Part shown: positions 53,401-56,790 of the stretch, in pieces
How the letters are laid out: each line of letters begins with the position of its first letter
Numbering within the stretch: position 1 is the stretch's first letter
NCBI GenBank assembly: GCA_028565635.1
Contig: JAOXYB010000014.1
Location: 1-60,520 of the forward strand
Direction: 5' to 3'
DNA: 60,520 nucleotides
Source: Phoronis ovalis
Taxonomy: Eukaryota > Phoronida > Phoronidae
Made by a program: the position numbers and the translations under genes
The notes under the pieces: model-generated
The model's input: the letters and a program-made list of their open reading frames with translations, nothing else
What the model was told of the DNA's origin: nothing
Database searches by the model: none

Positions 53401-56400
53401 TTACGCCACTGAAGAAGTTACCACAACTTCAAAATCAGATGAATCATTTGAACATAGGCGCATGAGTGAAACCCCAGCCATTCTTATTACAGATGAAGGT
53501 GAGGGAGCCTTTCTACTTAAAAATGTGGTCGTAGAACAGATATCGTCATTCATGACAAATTTAAAGTTAAACTTGAACAATATTATTAAAATGTAGTTAC
53601 GACATAAAGTAAGAAGAGGTTACATTTATATAGTTTAGTACAGCTAGCAAAGGAGTGCCATTACGTTGTCTTTTGGTATTTATTTGGTGTCAGTCAGATC
53701 ACGGCTATTTCAAATAATTCAGTAAATAATATTATACAATTCTTTTATATTTTATTACTCTAAAAATCATCTCTGAAATAATAATTATGCCTCAATGCAC
53801 AGTCTCTGTTGTCACATACAAAAGCTATTTATTCCCTAATAGTTGAAAACAAATGAAATGTGCTAACACTGTTGCAACAAATATACCTGAAATTCATCCC
53901 TGAAATTCATACCAACAGTTTGATAAGCATGTTTAAGAATAATTTTTATAATTACAATAAATACATTAAGCTAGCTACTGGCTGTTAACTACATGTAACC
54001 TTCAAGTATCTGTTTACTAAATGGGTTTAGTGTATCGATGAGCTATGCACAGTACACACATAAATAAAATCGGCTAAATATTGCTGTGCTAATAATTACT
54101 GTGCATAATTACGCTCATGCATACCAAAACCGTACTGGTATTCTTGTACTAGCTGTTTGTAGTTGTACTGAAATTCAGTTCAGTTTAAACCTCATGCTGA
54201 CATTTCTCGAAGTGAGAGGTAAACATTTTTTTAAATTGTACTTTCACGGGACACACTCTTGCAAGTTGAGTATTGCTCTTCAATACTCTGAAGCAAGACA
54301 ATAAGAATAACACATAACAAGTGCATTGTAATAACGTTTAGTTATTTTTGTTAGACCTTTCATCAACCCTGAACAGATCACAAAACAGCAATCAACACTC
54401 AGAATACATGGTACATGAAGGCCCAGACTATGCTGTAGTGGATACATCCTTGAAGGTAAATTTACTAAAAGTTAAAAGAGTATTACTCCCACCTTTACGT
54501 TACATCAAAGTAATAACTGCAGCATATAAATGTAGTTGTAGGGTGATGCATATGTGAGCAGAATACTACTAGAAGGGTGATTTGGTGCCCTGGCAAAAAC
54601 ACCTTTATGTCAGTACATGTTATATCAACTGGAGTTCCTTGCAGTACTGTTAGTTTTAATATTTATTTATTTGGTGCCCTGGCAATAACACCTTCGTGTC
54701 AGTACATGTTATATCAACTGGAGTTCCTTGCAGTTTTAATATTTATTTATTTGCAGAAGAAACCAGCTAGTCGCATGACGAGAACCGAAACAATAGTTGA
54801 AGAATACTATGAAGAAGAGCATATGGTTGAAGCACCTGCTGTAGAAACGGTTACTGAGATCGTTACCACGACAACTGAAGACAATGCTCAATCTATGCAA
54901 CAAAGTAGGCAGTCAAGATCGTATGAAAATATGCAGGTATGTATTACACAGTGCATAACCGTGCAGCGTGACAGTGTATTGTTGCTACACACGATTCAAT
55001 GATACTATAATCACACTTTTTTCCAGATGTTTTGTTTTTGAGTAATATTGTGAGGAGTAATGAACATAAATAAATGTATAAGGTTTAATAAGAATACATG
55101 AAAACATTGAAACAACCCAATAAAAACAAGGTATTGTTTTATATCACAAATCTAAAATCAAATGTTCACCTTGGCATAAAAACAAAATGTTAACTTGCTA
55201 GTAGGTAGCTAATTTTGTATTGTGACAAATAATTATTTGTTATATTAATTCATATTAATTTTGTTTTTTCTAGGCAGCAACAAGTGGTGGATATTCCTTC
55301 AACACAGGGGGCAGTGGGAACATGATAACTGCAGGTATGCAATCCTATATTTCTATACAACCGCAAATTGCAGTAATTTTCTGCTGTTTGCAGTGTGACC
55401 TTGCAATCATTGACTGAGTTGCATATCACTGCAAACAGTAGTGAATACTTACCATTGCCAAGTATAGTACTTAGCTAGAACAATATCAATAATCTAAAAC
55501 AGCAAACATTCTAAAGGAAGTGACTGCTCACAAAGCTAAAAAATATCAGACATAGGAATTTGCTACTTAAAATCACCATGTGGTGTGGTGAAATGAACTA
55601 AACCAATCCCACAGTTCTGCCCTGTTCATTCATCAATGTCACAATGCATCAACAAGATCCTTGTGACACTGTGATCAGTTGACTATGTTCTGTATTAGTT
55701 AATATTTATTTGCTTTTTGTCAAATATTATTGCCTCCATGTATCCACATTTCCCCCTCTTGTAATGTGTTTCAACCTGTGCTCACTGGAAACTGTCTTTT
55801 CTTCTCTGGCTGTATTCTAGGTGTCATAAAATAAGCACTTTTTTTTCTTATTATTTATTTACAAGTTTTTACTAAATGGAATGATTTTTCAAGATGTCTG
55901 CCATATTTTAGGTGGTGAGGATGCATATACTTCATCTGGTGGAGAATATTCTTCCAGTCGTAGCAACTCGCTTTATTCAATAAGTGGCGGAGTAACATCG
56001 GGCAACAGTCTTCATCGTAGGAGTGGATATATGCCTTCTATACCTGATGGTGAGTAAAGCACGTTTAGTTAATATAAAATTCACATTTGATTCATTCTTG
56101 GCAAACTGACAACAGTTTAATTTAAATTATAGAATCTCGAAAGACTGTTTACATGAAAGTAGCCGCACCAATGGGGCATGAATCTAAAAGTGTTCCCACA
56201 GTTATGGATAACTTAATTCACAATTTAGTCATTTGAGTATTCTTAGATTCATGACCCATGGCACCACCAGGTCTCTTTACTTTAAAAGTAGATTTCTCAG
56301 TGGTCAGCCAATTTTACTGTGACCATAATTGTTTTGCTGCTAGCGGTTGGGCTAATGCAACTCTTCATATTTTCAAGTCATATTTTTGGCACTTTGCAAC

Positions 56401-56603
56401 TATGGAATAGTTTTCAAGTATAAAACTATCCCTGTATATATTGGTACTGAAACATGTTGTTCAAGTAGAGCTTCTTTAAATTTATTGTTTTAGATGGCAT
56501 GTCTCATCCTGGTGGAGGCTATGAAACCATTGAGATGTCCATGATTGTAGATGATGATGATGACCGAAGCTTCAGGGGTACATTACCAAAAAGACAACTA
56601 TAA
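11408..56603 (+). CDS. Giant Delta/Jagged-like single-pass membrane protein with about 22 novel tandem modules (60 exons)
   Basis: The gene model was assembled by reading splice sites and phases by hand; all 60 exons join in frame to a TAA stop and give 3354 residues. Order by residue: signal peptide 1-28, MNNL-like domain about 30-178, half DSL 179-199, four EGF repeats about 206-360, tandem modules of about 110 residues from about 360 to 2770, transmembrane helix about 2775-2795, cytoplasmic tail to 3354. The MNNL plus YYG-x-D-C signature places the N-terminus in the Notch ligand family, so a cell-surface signalling or adhesion role is inferred. The tandem module matches no domain I know (not EGF, Ig, FN3, cadherin or SEA as far as I can judge). 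Exon coordinates are in the following entries. The start was chosen because exon 1 supplies a hydrophobic leader in the right phase. Function and exact exon choice lack transcript proof. Confidence 0.85.
12200..12333 (+). promoter_or_regulatory. Possible alternative first exon with YY1-like site in intron 1
   Basis: ATGGCCGCC context (GCCATATTG on the other strand, matching YY1 GCCATNTTG) lies near 12212. It is followed about 110 bases later by an ATG in good context with four codons (MSKE) and a strong GTAAGT donor at 12334. Its phase 1 does not fit exon 2, but it would fit phase-1 acceptors further on. Confidence 0.3.
12440..14381 (+). CDS. Exons 2-4: MNNL-like (Notch ligand N-terminal) domain
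   Basis: Exons are 12440-12630, 13097-13196 and 14221-14381 (residues 22-172). Exon 2 has the hallmark N-G-N-C-C followed by a C-x3-C and the F-R-I-C-F strand, as in Delta and Jagged (NCC...CDTYFKVCLK). Exon 3 has a C-x-FG motif equal to the family C-T/S-FG. Exon 4 is rich in Ser, Thr and Asn with several N-x-S/T sites and is less conserved. In known ligands this C2-like domain contacts Notch and lipid. Here the stretch between C-x-FG and the DSL is shorter than usual. Confidence 0.75.
14638..14892 (+). CDS. Exon 5: truncated DSL domain, EGF 1 and the start of EGF 2
   Basis: Residues about 172-257. The exon starts FELELAVYC and runs through C-N-P-D-Y-Y-G-A-D-C-A-R-F-C, an excellent match to the first half of a DSL domain (C-x4-YYG-x2-C-x3-C). 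The second half expected in Delta/Jagged (C...G...C...GW.G..C) is missing. After a short Cys-containing linker the chain enters an EGF repeat (C-DSAP-C-FNGAT-C ... C-K-C ... WTGDTC). The donor is GTAGTG at 14893, phase 2, splitting EGF 2. Confidence 0.8.
14893..16648. other. Intron 5 with CpG-richer block
   Basis: This 1.76-kb intron separates the two halves of EGF 2. The block at about 15480-16100 is visibly richer in C, G and CpG than its surroundings. It looks like an inserted element, but I could not identify ends or coding motifs. Confidence 0.45.
16649..17381 (+). CDS. Exons 6-7: rest of EGF 2, EGF 3 (calcium-binding type), EGF 4
   Basis: Exons are 16649-16809 and 17127-17381 (residues 257-395). 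EGF 3 begins D-V-D-E-C with a later C-I-N-D-x-G-N-Y-x-C, the calcium-binding EGF pattern. EGF 4 follows with CESQPC and ends FNCERL. After EGF 4, exon 7 ends with a short segment ...NQLIQLWYQRRPG that resembles the C-terminal end of the downstream tandem modules, so the module array seems to start with a partial unit. Both junctions are phase 1. Confidence 0.85.
18119..23429 (+). CDS. Tandem module 1 (exons 8-10)
   Basis: Exons are 18119-18185, 18940-19116 and 23329-23429 (residues 396-510). The small exon starts VGCNC and ends in Gly. The large part has the core FTYLILINGIGVD and closes TFLMKFP. Unlike most units, the large part is split by an extra phase-2 intron of 4.2 kb (19117-23328), which hosts an antisense gene. 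Exon 8 is followed directly by a 39-bp minisatellite. Confidence 0.8.
18186..18419 (+). repeat. Six-copy 39-bp minisatellite starting at the exon 8 splice donor
   Basis: Six head-to-tail copies of a 39-base unit start at 18186, 18225, 18264, 18303, 18342 and 18381. Each starts GTAAGATTAGTAG, so each carries a copy of the exon 8 donor sequence. Base 14-15 variants run AA, AC, GC, AC, GC, AC, implying later duplication of a 78-bp dimer. Confidence 0.95.
19820..20453. mobile_element. Foldback/MITE-like element in intron 9
   Basis: Terminal segments are inverted: TACTGTAAATCCCTTTATTT at the left (19821), and at the right (ending about 20453) the complement of TACAGTAGTTCCCTTTATTT. It is about 634 bases long. 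No transposase frame was seen, so it would be non-autonomous. Family assignment is not possible by eye. Confidence 0.6.
20858..22803 (-). CDS. Secreted PAN/apple-like plus fibrinogen-related domain protein, nested in intron 9
   Basis: Two exons: complement(22467..22803), then complement(20858..21471), joined in phase 1; 316 residues. The leader is MLSSTAFG then ISLILVMCATLARC, cleaved about residue 23. Residues about 24-105 have a C-x3-C-x6-C spacing (CLHYCKLESSC) and a later C-G-L, like PAN/apple domains. The fibrinogen-related domain runs from KDCQDVG to the C-terminus, with GWTVIQKRFDG, GFGNLSGEFWLGLEN and CAKTRQGGWWYKEC. This domain usually mediates carbohydrate or acetyl-group recognition, and molluscs have large immune families of it. 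The donor GTAGGT and acceptor TATATTTTAG fit. Several N-x-S/T sites are present. A function in pathogen or self recognition is inferred only. Confidence 0.85.
21650..21712. repeat. Short degenerate tandem repeat next to the foldback
   Basis: About 24-base units of the type CAGTAATG...TTGTTAATCTCA occur several times left of the foldback. Another copy (TCTCAACAGTAATGCATTGT) lies right of it at about 22035-22057, so the foldback interrupts this array. Confidence 0.6.
21705..22035. mobile_element. Long inverted-repeat (foldback) element inside the nested gene intron
   Basis: The left arm (about 21709-21870) and right arm (about 21897-22031) are near-perfect reverse complements over more than 130 bases. 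For example CCCTGTGGTATAGTGGTATT on the left mirrors AATACCACTATACCACAGGG on the right. The spacer is about 25-30 bases of AT-rich sequence. No coding capacity was seen. Confidence 0.85.
24120..24794 (+). CDS. Tandem module 2 (exons 11-12)
   Basis: Exons are 24120-24180 and 24523-24794 (residues 511-621), phases 1-2 and 2-1. The small exon repeats the VGCNC start of module 1, so modules 1 and 2 are probably close duplicates. The core is LLYTLKINDNIQD and the end is IYVQLLP. One extra Cys (PVDC) lies mid-module. Confidence 0.85.
25128..25794. mobile_element. Long-TIR foldback MITE in intron 12, TA target site
   Basis: The ends are exact inverted copies: AGGCTAAGCTGGACCCTCGT at 25128 and the complement ending at 25794. 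They are flanked by TA on both sides (25126-25127 and 25795-25796), as for Tc1/mariner-type insertions. Similarity between the halves continues inward for about 200 bases (AGGTACATCCTAC versus GTAGGATGTACCT). There is no transposase frame. Confidence 0.85.
26384..26991 (+). CDS. Tandem module 3 (exons 13-14)
   Basis: Exons are 26384-26444 and 26714-26991 (residues 622-734). The small exon lacks Cys and reads IRIKIMDQEPYVTAD, the commoner V-x-V-x-x-Q-E pattern. The core is IKYNIYIDDVGC and the end is LLQAWLNQRQ, with the conserved Ala-Trp near the C-terminus. Confidence 0.85.
27529..28533 (+). CDS. Tandem module 4 (exons 15-16 and first part of exon 17)
   Basis: Exons are 27529-27592, 27943-28073 and the first part of 28397-28592 (about residues 735-845). 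The core is VKYYLTVNDKRIDS and the end is ALINAWSTLYPE. The large part is interrupted by an extra phase-1 intron after NGHNIQI. Exon 17 runs on into the first segment of module 5 without an intron. Confidence 0.8.
28534..29472 (+). CDS. Tandem module 5 (end of exon 17 and exon 18)
   Basis: The small-exon segment is fused to exon 17 (to 28592); the large exon is 29201-29472 (to residue 955). The core is WLVYYEVISDVTT and the end is TFLQFKP followed by the shared G codon. The intron between (28593-29200) contains a minisatellite. Confidence 0.85.
28744..29100. repeat. Degenerate minisatellite in intron 17
   Basis: Four units of about 84-105 bases each contain GGCTTGAAGTGGTTGGATGG (starts near 28744, 28849, 28933 and 29029), joined by ATG/GAT-rich microsatellite. 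Confidence 0.9.
29754..30892 (+). CDS. Tandem module 6 (exons 19-20)
   Basis: Exons are 29754-29817 and 30633-30892 (residues 956-1063). This is a clear consensus-type unit: small exon VDVTITGQERYFDVNG, core WRLYYYVEVNGTRID, end KKAWITFKP. Confidence 0.88.
31319..32180 (+). CDS. Tandem module 7 (exons 21-22)
   Basis: Exons are 31319-31388 and 31918-32180 (residues 1064-1174). The small exon reads FEVEVRNRKQDQFVDDAG with a GTTAGT donor. The core is WKLSYYLLLDGKVVS and the end is AFAWSQQS. Confidence 0.85.
32890..33493 (+). CDS. Tandem module 8 (exons 23-24)
   Basis: Exons are 32890-32947 and 33213-33493 (residues 1175-1287). The small exon reads LTVRIVRQEEYVTQTG. The core is WRIVYFVYSGNYVT, and the end (ETLQDTAN) is divergent and lacks the usual Trp. 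Confidence 0.85.
33973..35019 (+). CDS. Tandem module 9 (exon 25 and most of exon 26)
   Basis: Exon 25 is 33973-34039; exon 26 begins at 34753. The small exon reads IKVVTDEVQLTFGQGQ, the core is RLLFFVQKTANGEIVD and the end is SEHWRDDIA. Exon 26 continues without an intron into the first segment of module 10. Confidence 0.83.
35020..35814 (+). CDS. Tandem module 10 (end of exon 26 and exon 27)
   Basis: The small segment is fused to exon 26 (ends 35085, QEEHVTGTG). Exon 27 is 35537-35814 (to residue 1513). The core is YKLPFVVTYDDRLVD and the end is KDYWLTIFP. Two Cys-free repeats of the QE...G motif in a row (modules 8 and 10) suggest common descent. Confidence 0.85.
36099..37111 (+). CDS. 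Tandem module 11 (exon 28 and most of exon 29)
   Basis: Exon 28 is 36099-36165; exon 29 begins at 36846. The small exon again carries the FQGCNC start, the core is RYLYKIFVNGQDVS and the end is LMKLLVP. Exon 29 continues into module 12 without an intron. Confidence 0.83.
37112..38279 (+). CDS. Tandem module 12 (end of exon 29 and exon 30)
   Basis: The small segment ATCQCLSLN is fused to exon 29 (ends 37175). Exon 30 is 38032-38279 (to residue 1728). The core is YRLNLKGVIKKS and the end is KQAWLSIIP. Two extra Cys lie in the middle of the unit. Confidence 0.82.
38981..39800 (+). CDS. Tandem module 13 (exons 31-32)
   Basis: Exons are 38981-39041 and 39535-39800 (residues 1729-1837). The small exon reads FDVRIRKQEPVITSTG, the core is WQLSYFLVTKDRQLG and the end is KEAWRQWST. 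This is a consensus-type unit. Confidence 0.87.
39903..39976. repeat. Perfect 15-bp inverted repeat in intron 32
   Basis: TGTCTGACACATTGT at 39903-39917 and its exact complement ACAATGTGTCAGACA at 39962-39976 are separated by 44 bases. Confidence 0.8.
40038..40793 (+). CDS. Tandem module 14 (exons 33-34)
   Basis: Exons are 40038-40104 and 40519-40793 (residues 1838-1951). The small exon reads FEVKVIGQQEYIDSTG, the core is WKLIYFTLRNGEIFK and the end is RDASIKFKP. The Trp near the C-terminus is absent. Confidence 0.87.
41093..41736 (+). CDS. Tandem module 15 (exons 35-36)
   Basis: Exons are 41093-41159 and 41477-41736 (residues 1952-2060). The small exon reads MVQALIIEADKFTGPS and the core is HQLFRLFRNNQLVY. 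The C-terminal helix-like stretch lacks the A-W motif and ends VEIKYQ. This is one of the most divergent units. Confidence 0.82.
42150..42215 (+). repeat. tRNA-like (SINE-type) remnant in intron 36
   Basis: CTACCTCAGTGGTCCAGAG followed by CCGGGTTCAAATTTC resembles degenerate polymerase III A and B boxes at tRNA spacing. It is followed by a T-run. It is too degenerate to be a tRNA gene. Confidence 0.45.
42677..43201 (+). CDS. Tandem module 16 (exons 37-38)
   Basis: Exons are 42677-42737 and 42954-43201 (residues 2061-2163). The small exon reads ISVELGIDEAFTLPDC; its last codon is Cys in place of the usual Gly. The core is WKVSAFVLLDSKVLDAR and the end is VDTWSTIIS. Confidence 0.83.
43525..44502 (+). 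CDS. Tandem module 17 (exons 39-40)
   Basis: Exons are 43525-43591 and 44234-44502 (residues 2164-2275). The small exon carries a CNC motif (FSKCNC). The core is TKLVGFVSENNKLLDAR and the end is KQTWVEKLG. Confidence 0.85.
44826..45137 (+). CDS. Tandem module 18 (single exon 41)
   Basis: The whole unit sits in one exon (residues 2276-2379), so the usual phase-2 intron between small and large parts is absent. The core is RIMYTVVSNGQQID and the end is TQAWAKNTS. The exon is phase 1 at both ends. Confidence 0.85.
45629..46859 (+). CDS. Tandem module 19 (exons 42-43)
   Basis: Exons are 45629-45817 and 46722-46859 (residues 2380-2488). The small and large parts are fused at the front and split instead by a phase-1 intron after STVYVDAVLK. 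The core is VYYMVTVNGTQVF and the end is TSLWDGVLG. The front carries two Cys (VCAVNPC). Confidence 0.85.
45830..46650. repeat. Degenerate internal repeats in intron 42
   Basis: Blocks near 45850-45935 and 46495-46585 share CATCTACTCCCATGTxGATAA. Blocks near 46030, 46110 and 46190 share CTAAGAGxTxA...TGTTTATCATGGxATGAG and CCACCATCTATTGCTTAGA. The repeats are old and diverged. Confidence 0.7.
47239..47908 (+). CDS. Tandem module 20 (exon 44 and most of exon 45)
   Basis: Exon 44 is 47239-47394; exon 45 begins at 47759. The intron lies at the same place and phase as in module 19 (after SSVIYINK), so modules 19 and 20 look like a late tandem duplication. The core is VKYTVTINGEDIN and the end is LAAYLEANPG. 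Confidence 0.85.
47909..48542 (+). CDS. Tandem module 21 (end of exon 45 and exon 46)
   Basis: The small segment FEVSAQNSSYLYVDDN is fused to exon 45 (ends 47966). Exon 46 is 48295-48542 (to residue 2692). The core is IIYTVKVNGIDVD and the end is IAAWVAANT. Two Cys are close together mid-unit (LCQKPSC). Confidence 0.85.
48910..49637 (+). CDS. Module 22, partial, and juxtamembrane stalk (exons 47-48)
   Basis: Exons are 48910-48976 and 49472-49637 (residues 2693-2770). The small exon is typical, with an FLDPDG end. The second exon keeps only the first strand (AVGYSLSRKDGSEIGG) and then becomes an Ala/Pro/Thr-rich stalk leading to the membrane. Exon 48 ends in phase 0, breaking the 1-1 phase rule of the array. 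Confidence 0.8.
50226..50317 (+). CDS. Exon 49: transmembrane helix
   Basis: Residues 2771-2800. A run of about 20 uncharged residues (WPILGAVLALILFII, then LALL) is followed by CCYCC and a basic stop-transfer cluster that continues into exon 50 (RKR, NKKNK). The Cys cluster at the inner leaflet is a plausible palmitoylation site. Orientation is type I, given the N-terminal leader. Confidence 0.93.
50669..52557 (+). CDS. Exons 50-53: proximal cytoplasmic tail
   Basis: Exons are 50669-50813, 51021-51090, 51621-51775 and 52207-52557 (residues 2801-3041). The region is rich in Lys, Gly, Asn and Tyr. Candidate tyrosine motifs are SLYGVAV, GYDNITYDG (Y-x-N, Grb2-SH2 type), VALDYAG and KIIYDGV. 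A basic stretch KVKKKKVVRWDP occurs in exon 53. I recognise no catalytic domain. Exon 53 (351 nt) is phase 0 at both ends. Confidence 0.82.
51913..52066. repeat. Inverted repeat of about 154 bp in intron 52
   Basis: The left arm AGAAATTTTGTAGAC...AGTATCTAATGT is mirrored by ACATTAGATACT...GTCTACAAAAATTTCT on the right, with an AT-rich centre. Probably a miniature foldback element. Confidence 0.7.
52725..54455 (+). CDS. Exons 54-56: middle cytoplasmic tail
   Basis: Exons are 52725-52805, 53228-53498 and 54355-54455 (residues 3042-3192). Exon 54 is a small Cys/His-containing 27-codon cassette (ECPADGLNCPIHH), phase 0-0. Exon 55 is Thr/Val-rich (QTVTRTVTRP, EEVTTTS) and probably unstructured. 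Exon 56 has EYMVHEGPDYAVVD with two tyrosines in acidic context. Confidence 0.8.
54580..54756. repeat. Two-copy 89-bp tandem duplication ending at the exon 57 acceptor
   Basis: Copies start at about 54581 and 54670 (TTTGGTGCCCTGGCAA) and both run through GTTTTAATATTTATTTATTTG. The second copy ends in the CAG acceptor used by exon 57. Confidence 0.9.
54757..56603 (+). CDS. Exons 57-60: distal cytoplasmic tail and stop
   Basis: Exons are 54757-54936, 55274-55334, 55912-56049 and 56494-56603 (residues 3193-3354). Exon 57 is very acidic (IVEEYYEEEHMVE) and ends SYENMQ, where YENM fits both the PI3K p85 (YxxM) and Grb2 (YxN) SH2 consensus. Exons 58-59 are Gly/Ser-rich with tyrosines. Exon 60 has a run of five Asp and ends TLPKRQL before TAA. 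This terminus is not a classical class I PDZ ligand. Confidence 0.85.
55378..55443 (+). other. Short hairpin in intron 58
   Basis: CTGCTGTTTGCAGTG (from 55381) pairs with CACTGCAAACAGTAG (from about 55427), with further pairing TTGCAA/TTGCA above an internal loop and a terminal loop of about 12 bases. The size is like a pre-miRNA. Confidence 0.5.
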
Positions 56604-56790
56604 AACAAGTTGATGAGGAAATATATGAACATGTTGTATATATGAACCACTATTTATTCAGAAAATTTGGGTAATGGTTAGTAATAATCAGGGATGTTTA
56701 CCTTTTGTAAAAGTTAGTTAGTGCAATATGGTTATATTTATGAAAATTAGCAATATTGTAAAAGAATAAAATATTCAACAGTATCTTGAT
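56604..56790 (+). other. Probable 3' UTR and polyadenylation signal of the giant gene
   Basis: The first AATAAA after the stop is at 56765-56770, about 160 bases downstream. More AATAAA words occur further on (for example near 57735), so a longer 3' UTR is also possible. Confidence 0.5.
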
